A stretch of DNA of 14,376 nt from CAVXFL01 sp963761015 (GTDB lineage: Bacteria; Pseudomonadota; Alphaproteobacteria; Acetobacterales; Acetobacteraceae). Positions 1 to 7,265 of the stretch are shown here, in pieces. The stretch spans positions 1 through 14,376 of the forward strand of contig CAVXFL010000007.1 of NCBI GenBank assembly GCA_963761015.1. The letters run 5' to 3'. Below the pieces are notes generated by a model. The model was given only the letters and a program-made list of their open reading frames with translations. It made no database searches and was not told the DNA's origin. Position 1 is the first letter of the stretch. The number at the start of each line of letters is the position of its first letter. Both the position numbers and the translations under genes were made by a program.

Positions 1-504
1 GCGGCAACAACCTTCTTGCCGAACTCGGTCATCAGGTGCGTGGCCCGCCAGCCGAAATCGATCCATTTCTCCGGCTGCCCGACCAGCGGCTCGCCATTGA
101 AAGTGGTAGCCGGACGCGTGCCCAGGTCGGAGTTGACCACGGCGAAGCCGAGTTTCAGCCCGTTCTCCAGTTCGGCATAGATGATGTTGCCGGCGTAGCC
201 GCCATTGCCGGTGCGCTTGAGATCGCCGTTCCAGCCGGCTTGCGGCATCCAGATCTCGACGCGGATATCGGATTGCGATGTCGGTTTGAGCGTCGCGATG
301 ACGCGACAGAAAGCCGGAAATTCGGGATCGCTTTTCCGCCGGGCGGGGTGAAGCTGCCGGCCGGAATGGCGTCGGCCGCCATGATCGTGGTGTCCGGCAG
401 TTGCAGATGCGCGAGCGCGCCGCAATCCGCCGCCAGCGCCGGGCGCGCCGCCAGCTGGCCCCGATGAGCAGTGCCGCCACCGCGCCGAGCCCGATCCCTT
501 TCAT
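1..504 (-). pseudogene. tannase/feruloyl esterase family protein, N-terminal part, frameshifted and cut by window edge
   Basis: This is the 5' part of a gene for a secreted tannase/feruloyl esterase-like serine hydrolase, a family that cleaves phenolic esters. The likely start is the ATG at 504-502, preceded by a good ribosome site (GGAGG, about 511-516). It begins a signal peptide (MKGIGLGAVAALLIG). Family landmarks then appear in three successive frames: CGALAHLQLPDTTI, PAGSFTPPGGKAIPN, PAFCRVIATLKPT, IRVEIWMPQAGWNG, GNGGYAGNIIYAELENG and FAVVNSDLGTRPAT. Reading them as one protein needs two frame changes, near 450-455 (inside the signal peptide) and near 320 (between IPN and PAFCRV). Each is explained by one missing base. 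The catalytic Ser region would lie beyond the window start. The family call rests on remembered conserved motifs. Two sequencing errors would also explain the shifts, so pseudogene status is likely but not certain. Confidence 0.75.
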
Positions 505-635
505 CCGCTTCCTCCGGGATTTTGCCGCGATCGTTCCCGGCCAGTTGCGGTAAGTCAAGGCGCAATGGCCTCCGCGACGCAAATTCGTTTCGATCTGGCA
601 TCCCGGCTCAGAGAGCAAGGACGATTGCTGACTAA
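505..635. other. upstream region of the tannase gene
   Basis: This is non-coding DNA between the tannase start and the left end of the IS5-family element. It carries the tannase ribosome-binding site (GGAGG on the minus strand) and presumably its promoter, although no convincing -35/-10 pair is visible. The last three bases, TAA at 633-635, form the left target duplication of the neighbouring IS5 element. I see no gene here. Confidence 0.5.
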
Positions 636-1680
636 GAGGCTGACCCGGGATCTATCCGGAACGGACCTTCGAGTTATTTCAACGACTTGGGTGTTGGTTG
701 CGCGCGGTCGCTGGCTGGCGCAGGGGGTTGCGTGATTTCAGTGGCGACGATTTTCTCGGGTTGCGAAGACACCGAGGAGTGACATCATGGCCTGGACTGA
801 AATCACGCGTGCCAGGTATCGGCGCGACGGTCTGCGCTATGCAAGCGATACCACCGACGAGGAGTGGTCGGTGATCGAGGTGCACCTGCCGCCGCCGGCC
901 GAGCGTGGGCGGAAGCGCCACACCCGCCTGCGAGATGTCGTCGACGCCATCTTCTACATCGCCCAGTCGGGCTGCCAGTGGCGGCGGCTGCCCAAGGAGT
1001 TCCCGCCATACACCACCGTGCAGCGGTATTTCTATGCGTGGCGGGATAACGGGACCTGGCAGAGCGTCAACCATGTGCTGCTGATGGACGTGCGCGAAGC
1101 CGCCGGCCGCGAGGCAAGCCCGACCGCTGGCGTGATCGACAGCCAGTCGGCCAAGACGACCGAGTTCGGTGGACCGCGCGGCTATGCGGCCGAGAAGATG
1201 ATCAAAGGGCGCAAGCGTCATATCCTCACCGACACCATCGGCCTGCCGGTCGGGATGATCGTGCATCCGGCGAATGTGCAGGATCGTGACGGCGCACCCG
1301 ATCTGCTGGCGAGTGTGCGAAACTCGTTTCCCTGGCTGCGCCATGTCTTTGCCGATGGCGGCTACGCCGGTGAGAAACTGAAAGGAGCCATCGCGAAGCT
1401 CGGCGACTGGACGATCGAGATCGTCAAGCGTTCGGACCTCGTCCGCGGCTTTGTCCTGCTGCCGCGTCGCTGGGTGGTCGAACGCACGTTCGCCTGGCTG
1501 AATTGCAACCGCCGCCTGGCGAAGGATGTTGAAGCGACGATCGAAAGCTCGGTGACTTGGCTCTACATCGCCAGCGTAAAGTTGATGTCGCGCCGCCTCG
1601 CCGCGGCTTGAACAACCCTGACATCGGAGTTGCTAAGGAAATCAACGCGTTGGAGTTGCATGGGCGATTCGAGTCAACTC
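636..1680 (+). mobile_element. IS5-family insertion sequence (IS1031-like), complete
   Basis: This 1045-bp element carries one transposase gene. The left end at 636 reads GAGGCTGACCCGGGATC, and the right end read inward from 1680 is GAGTTGACTCGAATC. They align as imperfect inverted repeats if two one-base gaps are allowed. Both ends are flanked by TAA (633-635 and 1681-1683). This fits the 3-bp TNA target duplications known for the IS1031 group of the IS5 family. The left neighbour is tannase upstream DNA and the right neighbour is an IS66 remnant, so the element landed at or beside the end of that older IS. The gapped repeats leave the boundaries moderately certain. Confidence 0.6.
787..1611 (+). 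CDS. IS5-family transposase
   Basis: This is a full-length 274-aa DDE transposase that would catalyse cut-and-paste movement of the surrounding element. The N-terminal part (about residues 20-90, DTTDEEWSVIEVHLPPP then SGCQWRRLPKEFPPYTTVQRYF) matches the DUF4096-type domain of IS5 transposases. Catalytic residues can be placed at D118 (GVIDSQSAKTTE), D190 (FADGGYAGEK) and E232 (WVVERTFAWLNCNRRLAKD). The last is the typical IS5-family C-terminal signature. The ATG at 787 is preceded by GAGGAG at 773-778, a good ribosome site. No frameshift or stop interrupts the gene, so the protein could be active. The gene sits alone within its element. Confidence 0.92.
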   Translation: MAWTEITRARYRRDGLRYASDTTDEEWSVIEVHLPPPAERGRKRHTRLRDVVDAIFYIAQSGCQWRRLPKEFPPYTTVQRYFYAWRDNGTWQSVNHVLLMDVREAAGREASPTAGVIDSQSAKTTEFGGPRGYAAEKMIKGRKRHILTDTIGLPVGMIVHPANVQDRDGAPDLLASVRNSFPWLRHVFADGGYAGEKLKGAIAKLGDWTIEIVKRSDLVRGFVLLPRRWVVERTFAWLNCNRRLAKDVEATIESSVTWLYIASVKLMSRRLAAA

Positions 1681-1729
1681 TAAGCCCGCGCCGCGTAAGA
1701 GGGGCAAAAGTGTGGGCATCGCCGCTGGG

Positions 1730-2210
1730 TCAGGCGGGCCGCGTCCGCGCCCTGACGTAATGATCGAGTGGTTCGACGACTGTGTGTCCCGCCACCCTGA
1801 GCCTGCTTCCCAGGTAATCCCAGAACGCGATGCGGTTTTTGCCGCACGTTTTGGCCAGGCCAAGGAGTGCGTCCCGGCAATCGCGGCCGATGTCGCTTCG
1901 TGTTCCGGCACTGACCTTTCGCCGGGTGAGCTGACAGCGGATGTCGTTTTCTGAACCGTTGGTGTGAAGTGGAATTTCCGGCCGGTCCAGCACCATCAGC
2001 AACTCAGCCTTGTTGGCATGCAGCCGAGCCAGCAGGCGATCCAAAGTGGCGAATCCGGTGCGGCGGCGGAAGATGCGGTCGAAGCGCGCGCGTGACGCGA
2101 CTGACCGGCGCTGGCTGGGTTTGAGCCGATAAGCCCTGAGGCGGGCGTAGAAGTCCCAGATCAGGCCGCGAACCCGCGCCTGCGCGGCACGATGTCGCTC
2201 ATTGAAGGTG
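1730..2210 (-). pseudogene. IS66-type transposase, C-terminal fragment
   Basis: This is the last roughly 160 residues of an IS66-type transposase, read on the minus strand to the stop at 1732-1730. Recognisable blocks are HTFNERHRAAQARVRGLIWD, a conserved LHTNGSENDIRCQLTRRK stretch carrying the catalytic glutamate, and GRDCRDALLGLAKTCGKN followed by AFWDYLGSRL. The N-terminal part, with the zinc-finger region and the first two catalytic aspartates, is missing. The reading frame is cut at 2210/2211 by the left end of IS3-A, and the rest does not reappear on the far side of that element. The gene is therefore dead. The 46 bases from 1684 to 1729 are probably the remnant of the IS66 element's terminal non-coding DNA. 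Confidence 0.85.
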
Positions 2211-2269
2211 TGTGGTTCCCCCGAACGAGTGGACACCTCGTGTAAGCTCCTGAACGGAGCGAGGTGGCA

Positions 2270-2581
2270 ATGACGAAGACACGACGTTCGTTTACGGACG
2301 AGTTCAAACGCGAAGCGGTATCGCTGCTGCTGTCGAGCGGGCGGCCTGTCACCCAGGTGGCGACTGAGCTGGGAGTGCAGCCGTCGATGCTGCGCAACTG
2401 GCGGGACGGCCGGAACGGCTCGGCGAAGCCCACGATCGCCGCGGCCGAGCCGCCGGCGCTCACGGCTGCGGCGGCCGAGCAGGCGGAGGTCCGTCGCCTG
2501 CGGCGTGAGCTCGAGCGCGCCCAAATGGAACGCGACATTTTAAAAAAGGCCATCGGCATCTTCTCGGGCCCGCCGAAATGA
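2270..2581 (+). CDS. IS3-family transposase OrfA (HTH subunit), IS3-A
   Basis: This 103-aa OrfA has a helix-turn-helix for binding the IS ends (FTDEFKREAVSLLLSSGRPV then VATELGVQPSMLRNW, about residues 8-45). It is followed by an Ala-rich linker and a leucine-zipper-like tail (VRRLRRELERAQMERDILKKA) used for oligomerisation. The ATG at 2270 has GAGG about five bases upstream; an in-frame GTG at 2264 is less likely. The stop TGA (2579-2581) overlaps the orfB ATG as ATGA. A slippery heptamer near its 3' end should yield an OrfAB fusion, which is the active transposase in this family. Confidence 0.9.
   Translation: MTKTRRSFTDEFKREAVSLLLSSGRPVTQVATELGVQPSMLRNWRDGRNGSAKPTIAAAEPPALTAAAAEQAEVRRLRRELERAQMERDILKKAIGIFSGPPK
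2542..2548 (+). other. programmed -1 ribosomal frameshift site A AAA AAG in IS3-A
   Basis: The heptamer A AAA AAG lies in the orfA frame (codons TTA AAA AAG, 2540-2548). This is the slippery sequence established for IS911 and dnaX. Slipping back one base leads into the orfB frame with no stop before the orfB ATG at 2578. An OrfAB fusion of about 380 residues is therefore predicted. The efficiency and any stimulatory structure are not visible by eye. Confidence 0.75.
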
Positions 2582-3441
2582 GGTTCCGCTTCATCGAGGA
2601 CCATCGCGCGAGCTTCCCGGTGCGGACCATGTGCGCCGTGCTGGAGGTCAGCGCGAGCGGTTACTATGCGTGGCGCGACCGGCCAGAAAGCGCGCGGGCC
2701 CGCGCCAATCGCGCTCTTGCTGCCGATATCCGCCGCGTGCATGCCGATAGCCGCGCCGTCTACGGCTCCCCGCGCGTGCACGCCGCGCTGCGGGCCGAAG
2801 GCCGGCGGGTCGGGGTGCACCGGGTCGCCCGTCTGATGCGCCATCATGGCATCCAGGGCCGCCACAAGCGCCGCCGGCCGCGCACCACGGACAGCAACCA
2901 TTCCCTTCCGGTTGCCCCTAACCTTCTCGACCGACGCTTCGCCGCTCCGGCGCCCAATCGGGTCTGGCTGGCCGATATCACCTACATTCCCACCGCTGAG
3001 GGCTGGCTTTATCTGGCCGTCGTGCTCGACATGTTCTCGCGCCGCGTGGTCGGCTGGGCGATGCGCGAGACCATGCCGCAGGAACTCACGATCGCTGCTC
3101 TGCAAATGGCCATCGCCAACCGCCGACCAGCACCTGGTCTGGTGCACCATTCCGATCGTGGCAGCCAATATGCGGCTCGCGCGTATCGCCGTTTGCTCGA
3201 CCAACACGGTTTGCTTTGCTCGATGAGCCGGAAAGGTGATTGCTGGGACAACGCTCCCATGGAGAGCTTCTTCGGCAGCATGAAAACCGAGCTGGATAAC
3301 GGCAACACCTTCGAAACGCGCCAAGCCGCCAAGAATTCCGTGTTCGCGTTCATCGAAGGTTGGTACAATCGCCACCGTCTTCACTCGGCAATCGGCTACT
3401 GCTCCCCGGTGGCAAAGGAACAGCTCGCAGCGGCTGCGTAG
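2578..3441 (+). CDS. IS3-family transposase OrfB (DDE integrase domain), IS3-A
   Basis: This 287-aa catalytic subunit has an N-terminal HTH_21-type region (VYGSPRVHAALRAEGRRVGV then HRVARLMRHHGI, about residues 61-92) followed by the retroviral-integrase-like core. The catalytic triad is placed at D133 (VWLADITYIPT), D193 (VHHSDRGSQY) and E229 (DNAPMESFFGSMKTE). The C-terminus ends RHRLHSAIGYCSPVAKEQLA. The start overlaps the orfA stop, so translation is expected by coupling or, as OrfAB, by frameshifting. The gene is intact. Its last 527 bp, including all three catalytic residues, recur immediately downstream in IS3-B. Confidence 0.93.
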   Translation: MRFRFIEDHRASFPVRTMCAVLEVSASGYYAWRDRPESARARANRALAADIRRVHADSRAVYGSPRVHAALRAEGRRVGVHRVARLMRHHGIQGRHKRRRPRTTDSNHSLPVAPNLLDRRFAAPAPNRVWLADITYIPTAEGWLYLAVVLDMFSRRVVGWAMRETMPQELTIAALQMAIANRRPAPGLVHHSDRGSQYAARAYRRLLDQHGLLCSMSRKGDCWDNAPMESFFGSMKTELDNGNTFETRQAAKNSVFAFIEGWYNRHRLHSAIGYCSPVAKEQLAAAA

Positions 3442-3477
3442 GCCGTAACTCGTGTCCACTTTCGCGGGGGAAGGTCA

Positions 3478-4040
3478 CCCCTAACCTTCTCGACCGACGC
3501 TTCGCCGCTCCGGCGCCCAATCGGGTCTGGCTGGCCGATATCACCTACATTCCCACCGCTGAGGGCTGGCTTTATCTGGCCGTCGTGCTCGACATGTTCT
3601 CGCGCCGCGTGGTCGGCTGGGCGATGCGCGAGACCATGCCGCAGGAACTCACGATCGCTGCTCTGCAAATGGCCATCGCCAACCGCCGACCAGCACCTGG
3701 TCTGGTGCACCATTCCGATCGTGGCAGCCAATATGCGGCTCGCGCGTATCGCCGTTTGCTCGACCAACACGGTTTGCTTTGCTCGATGAGCCGGAAAGGT
3801 GATTGCTGGGACAACGCTCCCATGGAGAGCTTCTTCGGCAGCATGAAAACCGAGCTGGATAACGGCAACACCTTCGAAACGCGCCAAGCCGCCAAGAATT
3901 CCGTGTTCGCGTTCATCGAAGGTTGGTACAATCGCCACCGTCTTCACTCGGCAATCGGCTACTGCTCCCCGGTGGCAAAGGAACAGCTCGCAGCGGCTGC
4001 GTAGGCCGTAACTCGTGTCCACTTTCGCGGGGGAAGGTCA
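3478..4040 (+). mobile_element. 3' fragment of a second identical IS3 copy (IS3-B), with orfB catalytic-domain pseudogene
   Basis: These 563 bp repeat 2915-3477 with no difference that I could find. They run from CCCCTAACC within orfB to the right terminal base of the element (GGGGGAAGGTCA). The fragment keeps orfB residues from about 114 to 287 (through the stop at 4004), so all three catalytic residues remain. orfA, the slippery site, the orfB N-terminus and the left inverted repeat are absent. A frame stays open from the end of IS3-A into it, but no normal start or ribosome site is evident. I regard it as a non-functional remnant. Its right neighbour is the truncated istA. Confidence 0.85.
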
Positions 4041-5359
4041 CACCCCGCCGCAAGCCCGTCGCTCAGCACCGCGGAAAGGATGGTGACCATCTGACGATCG
4101 CCATCCGCCGAACCGGCGAGCTTGCGGCGTACCCGCTCCAGACCGGACGGCAGAACCCAGTTCTTGAATGGCGCGCCGTTGCGCAATGCGCCCGGTTTGC
4201 GCGCCAGCACCGGCACGTAATGCCACGGATCGAACACCGTCTGATCCCGCCCGAAACAGCGCCGATGTTCGCCCACTACCTGCCCTGCCTGCCGAAGCTC
4301 GATCCGATCGGCGTAGGCGCGCACCTCTACTGGCCGCCCGACCGCGCTTGCCGCCACCGAATAGCGATTGTTATCAAAGCGGATCAGGCAGGTCTTCGAT
4401 ACCGACGCAGTGATCGCATGAAATCCGTCGAAGCGACCAGGATACGGCACGAGAAAGCGCCGCTCGGCCTCGAACATCTCCCAGATCGTCCGATCGCGCA
4501 GTTCCGGATGCCGGTGCGCCCGCGCATAAGCAACACACTGATCAAGCAGCCGCAGATTCAGTTCGTCGTAGCTCTTCATCCGCAGCCGCGGCGTGAAGAA
4601 CCGCTCGCGTACCAGGCCCACCTGGTTCTCGACTTGCCCCTTCTCCCACCCCGATGCCGGCGTGCAGGCAACCGGCTCAACCAGATAATGGCTGCACATC
4701 TGCAGAAAGCGGCGGTTGTAAGCGCGCTCGCGGCCGACGAAGATCGCGTCAACCGCAGTCTTCATGTTGTCGTAGATCCCGCGTGTGCAGGCGCCCTTGA
4801 ACAACGCAAAAGCCCGATCGTGCGCGTCGAACACCATCTCCTGGGTCTCGCGCGGATACGCCCGCACGAACAGCATTCGGCTGTGGCACAGCCGCACCTG
4901 CGCCACTTTCACCGTCACCGTCGCGCCGTTGATCAGCACGACCTCGTGGCTCCAGTCGAACTGAAACGCCTCGCCAGGCGCAAAGCTCAGCGGCACAAAC
5001 GCTTCCACCGATGTGCTCGCGTGCTCCTGCCGCCAGCCTTGCGCATAGCGGCGCACCGCGTCATAGCCGCCTTCGTAGCCCAGTCCACGCAACTGCTCGA
5101 ATAGCCGGATCAGCGTCAGCCGCTCGCGCGCCGCCTTCGCCTCGTTCTCAACCAGCAACCGATCGAGACTCTCCTTCCACGGCCCGAGCCGCGGCATCGG
5201 CTGCTCGCCTCGCTCGTAGTGGAACTCGGTCGCACCCGAGCGCAACACCTTCCGCACGACCTTCCGCGACACCCGTAGATCGCGGCAGATCGCCTTGATC
5301 GACTTGCCCTCGACGAGATACGCCCGCCGGATTTTCGCGATCGTCTCCACCACCAGCAT
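4041..5359 (-). pseudogene. istA: IS21-family transposase IstA, C-terminally truncated (IS21-I)
   Basis: This is about 439 residues of an IS21 transposase. The start is ATG 5359-5357 (MLVVETIAKIRRAYLVEGKS); a GTG at 5365 gives two extra residues. An HTH of the IstA type occupies roughly residues 18-42 (IKAICRDLRVSRKVVRKVLR). The DDE core is readable: D135 (AFQFDWSHEVVL), D197 (RGIYDNMKTAV) and E244 (GWEKGQVENQVGLVRERFF). The native sequence stops after VLSDGLAAG at about 4041. From there the frame runs antisense through the right end of IS3-B to a stop at 3959. Family members are near 500 residues and are followed by istB, the ATPase. Here the C-terminus and istB are gone, so the element cannot move by itself. 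Confidence 0.88.
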
Positions 5360-5413
5360 CCCCACCAGACCCCCAATTCGTTCCGGGAGCCATCATGAAC
5401 CCCAACCTCAAGA

Positions 5414-5484
5414 GGGGTCCCTTTTGGACGCCGATCACCCCTCCAAGGGGGTCCTTTTTCCACGCCGAATCACAAGTTATGCCA
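5414..5484 (-). repeat. IS21-I terminal region with transposase-binding direct repeats
   Basis: Upstream of istA lie two related direct repeats: GGGGTCCCTTTTGGACGCCG (starting 5414) and GGGGTCCTTTTTCCACGCCG (starting 5448). Each continues with ATCA or AATCA. A weaker relative, GTCCTTTTC, lies near 5491. Multiple internal repeats next to the end are typical of IS21 elements, where IstA binds. The element's outer end is probably the TG at 5484 on the minus strand (TGGCATAACTTGTG), but the partner end is lost, so this cannot be confirmed. Confidence 0.55.
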
Positions 5485-5574
5485 GCTCCCGTCCTTTTCT
5501 CGCACCACGGTTGGATGATCGGCAATGCGAAACTCCAGGTTCAAGGCGGTGCTCTCCGGGTGTCAGTGGCAGCG
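5485..5574. other. short spacer between IS21-I and the TPR fragment
   Basis: This is ninety bases of DNA 3' of the TPR-like fragment (which is on the minus strand), running to the presumed IS21 end. I see no gene, no clear hairpin-plus-T-run terminator and no RNA gene. Confidence 0.3.
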
Positions 5575-5862
5575 TCATGCCAGCCCCAATGCGCGGAAGT
5601 GCTCAGCCTTTGAGGCCGCCCACGGGTCGTCGGGAACCGCCTTCTGATAGGCGCGCAGGAAAGCCGATGCCTTCCCGGTATCGCGGAGTTGTTCGAACAC
5701 GGCGACAAGGCGACGAAGGATGGCAGGTCTGCCCGGCATCCGGCGATTCAGAGCCAGTAGCTGCTCCGCGGCATCCTCATACTTCGCGTCGAGCGCGAGG
5801 ATCGACGCATGCTTGAGTAGTAGATCAGGTGCGTCGGGTGTCTCGGCCAAGCAGCGGGTGGT
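5575..5862 (-). pseudogene. TPR-like protein, C-terminal fragment
   Basis: The frame encodes about 95 residues ending at the stop 5577-5575. The pattern resembles tetratricopeptide helices: DLLLKHASILALDAKYEDAA, then ILRRLVAVFEQLRDTGKASA, FLRAYQKAVPDDPWAASKA and EHFRALGLA. The spacing of small and large residues and the PDDPWA turn support one or two TPR-type hairpins, which usually mediate protein contacts. There is no good start: the first plausible one is a TTG at 5850, and the frame stays open upstream until it meets the IS256 end at 5863. It is most simply the tail of a larger gene truncated by that element. The parent function cannot be told. Confidence 0.55.
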
Positions 5863-7265
5863 GTCGCGAATTTGGTGGAAATTGCCTTGGCGGGCATCTC
5901 CGACGGGATCAGCTTATCGCATCACGCGGCGAGATCAATGCATTGAAGAGCAGGCGGTTGAGAGAGCGTCTGCCAGCCGTCGACCTTGCGCATGGTGATC
6001 TGACCCGACGCGAGCAATGCCCAGAACAGCATCGCCGCGGTTTCCGCCGAGGGCAGCACGGTCTGCGTCTTGATACGGCGCTTGAACTCCTCGTGCAGCC
6101 GCTCGATCGCATTGGTGGTGCGGGCCGATCGCCACTGGCTTTCGGGCAACCGGGTGAAGGTGAACAGCCGGTCTCCTGCTTCCTGGAGGCTGTCCGCCAC
6201 GGCGCGGCATTTCAGCCTCCACTTGCGCAAGAACGACTTGCGGCGCGTTTCGATCTCCTGCGCCGCCTTGGCGTAGATCATGTCGTTGTAGTCGGCCGAG
6301 ATCTCCTCATGCAGGCGTTCAGGAGCGTGCGCCAACAGGTTGCGATGCTTGTGCACCGTGCAGCGCTGCACCAGCGCCGCGGGCCACACCAGCGCGAGCG
6401 CCTTTTCCAGCCCGGGCGCGCCGTCCACGATGACGAACTCCGGCGCCTTCAGCCCGCGCGCGACCAGATCATCGAGCAGGCTGCGCCAGGCGGCCTCGCT
6501 CTCACCCCCCATGTTGCGCACCGCAAGCAACACCTTTTGGCCGTCGCGCCGGATGCCCAGCGCCACCAACAGCGAGATCGACGTCGCGCGGCGATCGAGC
6601 CGCACCCGCACCACCGTGCCGTCGAGAACGAGCCGGACAACGTCTTCATCCGCCAATGAACGATGGCACCATGCTTGCCAGTCGGCTTGCACCCGCCGCC
6701 AGACCCGGCTCACCGTGTCCTTCGACACCGCGCTCTTGAACAGCGCCGCCAATGCCCGCCGCACCCGGCGCGTGTTGGTGCCGGACAGGTAGGCGCCAGC
6801 AATCAGCGCCTCGACGTGCCTGGTCATCCGCGCGTAGCGTGGCAGCACGTTGCTGCGCCATTCCTGGCGCCTGCCATCGGCATCGCTCAACCGCGCGCGC
6901 GGCACGCTGATGGTCACCGGACCGAACGAACCGAGCAGCCGGCGGTCCCGCCGACCATGCCGATATCCGACCGTTTCGGCCACGGCATCGGCGTCCGCTG
7001 CGCCGCCGGGCCGCTGGTAGCGTGCGCGGCCCAGCGCTTGGTTCAACTCCTCGTCCACCAGCGCCTCGATGAAGCCGCGAATTTGATCTCGGATGGCGGT
7101 CTCGATCGGATCGAACCATTGCTCACCGAACAAGACCGGCGACTCCGTTGCGGTGTTTCTGCCATCCTTGTCCATGGTGTGGTCTCCTTCGGCGTCTCAC
7201 CGCCGAATTGGGTTGTTGCATCAGCCGGAGACTACACCACCCCGAATTTCCACCACTTCCGCGAC
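5863..7265 (-). mobile_element. IS256-family insertion sequence, complete
   Basis: This element of about 1.4 kb has a single transposase gene on the minus strand. The ends, read inward, are GTCGCGAATT followed by TGGTGGAAATT (from 5863) and GTCGCGGAAG followed by TGGTGGAAATT (from 7265). A further shared TCTCCG block lies in register about 13 bases deeper. These are imperfect inverted repeats of roughly 40 bp. No 8-9 bp target duplication is seen: the left flank is the TPR fragment and the right flank is the interior of an IS1634-type gene. The exact outer base is uncertain by a few positions. Confidence 0.75.
5922..7175 (-). CDS. IS256-family transposase (mutator type)
   Basis: This is an intact 417-aa transposase of the MULE/IS256 type. 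The N-terminal region (DPIETAIRDQIRGFIEALVD then EELNQALGRARYQR, residues 22-55, and YRHGRRDRRLLGSFGPVTIS) matches the family. The catalytic triad is D185 (VRLVLDGTVVRVRLD), D251 (FVIVDGAPGLEKAL) and E358 (RTTNAIERLHEEFKRRIK). A C-H signature (VQRCTVHKHRNLL, residues 269-281) sits between the second Asp and the Glu, as in family members. The ATG 7175-7173 is preceded by GAAGGAG. The length is normal and there is no interruption, so the element may still be active. Confidence 0.95.
   Translation of the reverse strand: MDKDGRNTATESPVLFGEQWFDPIETAIRDQIRGFIEALVDEELNQALGRARYQRPGGAADADAVAETVGYRHGRRDRRLLGSFGPVTISVPRARLSDADGRRQEWRSNVLPRYARMTRHVEALIAGAYLSGTNTRRVRRALAALFKSAVSKDTVSRVWRRVQADWQAWCHRSLADEDVVRLVLDGTVVRVRLDRRATSISLLVALGIRRDGQKVLLAVRNMGGESEAAWRSLLDDLVARGLKAPEFVIVDGAPGLEKALALVWPAALVQRCTVHKHRNLLAHAPERLHEEISADYNDMIYAKAAQEIETRRKSFLRKWRLKCRAVADSLQEAGDRLFTFTRLPESQWRSARTTNAIERLHEEFKRRIKTQTVLPSAETAAMLFWALLASGQITMRKVDGWQTLSQPPALQCIDLAA

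Larger units (their letters stand above)
2211..3477 (+). mobile_element. IS3-family insertion sequence, complete (IS3-A)
   Basis: This 1267-bp element has overlapping orfA and orfB. The left end begins TGTGGTTCCCCC at 2211. The right end, read inward from 3477, begins TGACCTTCCCCC. Both continue after a 5-bp spacer into AGTGGACAC, so 19 of the first 26 positions match without gaps. This is the usual TG...CCCC...AGTGGACA architecture of IS3 ends. No target duplication can be seen because the flanks do not belong together: an IS66 remnant lies on the left and an internal part of another copy of the same IS on the right. Confidence 0.85.

Noticed and set aside
3360..4004. Continuous frame from the end of IS3-A through the IS3-B catalytic domain as a real gene
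   Set aside because: It begins at a TTG in an out-of-frame part of orfB with no ribosome site. It exists only because of the junction.
3923..5104. Long open frame on the plus strand (393 codons)
   Set aside because: It is antisense to the well-supported istA gene and has no recognisable domains. High GC keeps antisense frames open.
5414..5472. CRISPR-like spaced repeats
   Set aside because: There are only two imperfect units with a short gap, located at an IS21 end where such repeats bind the transposase.
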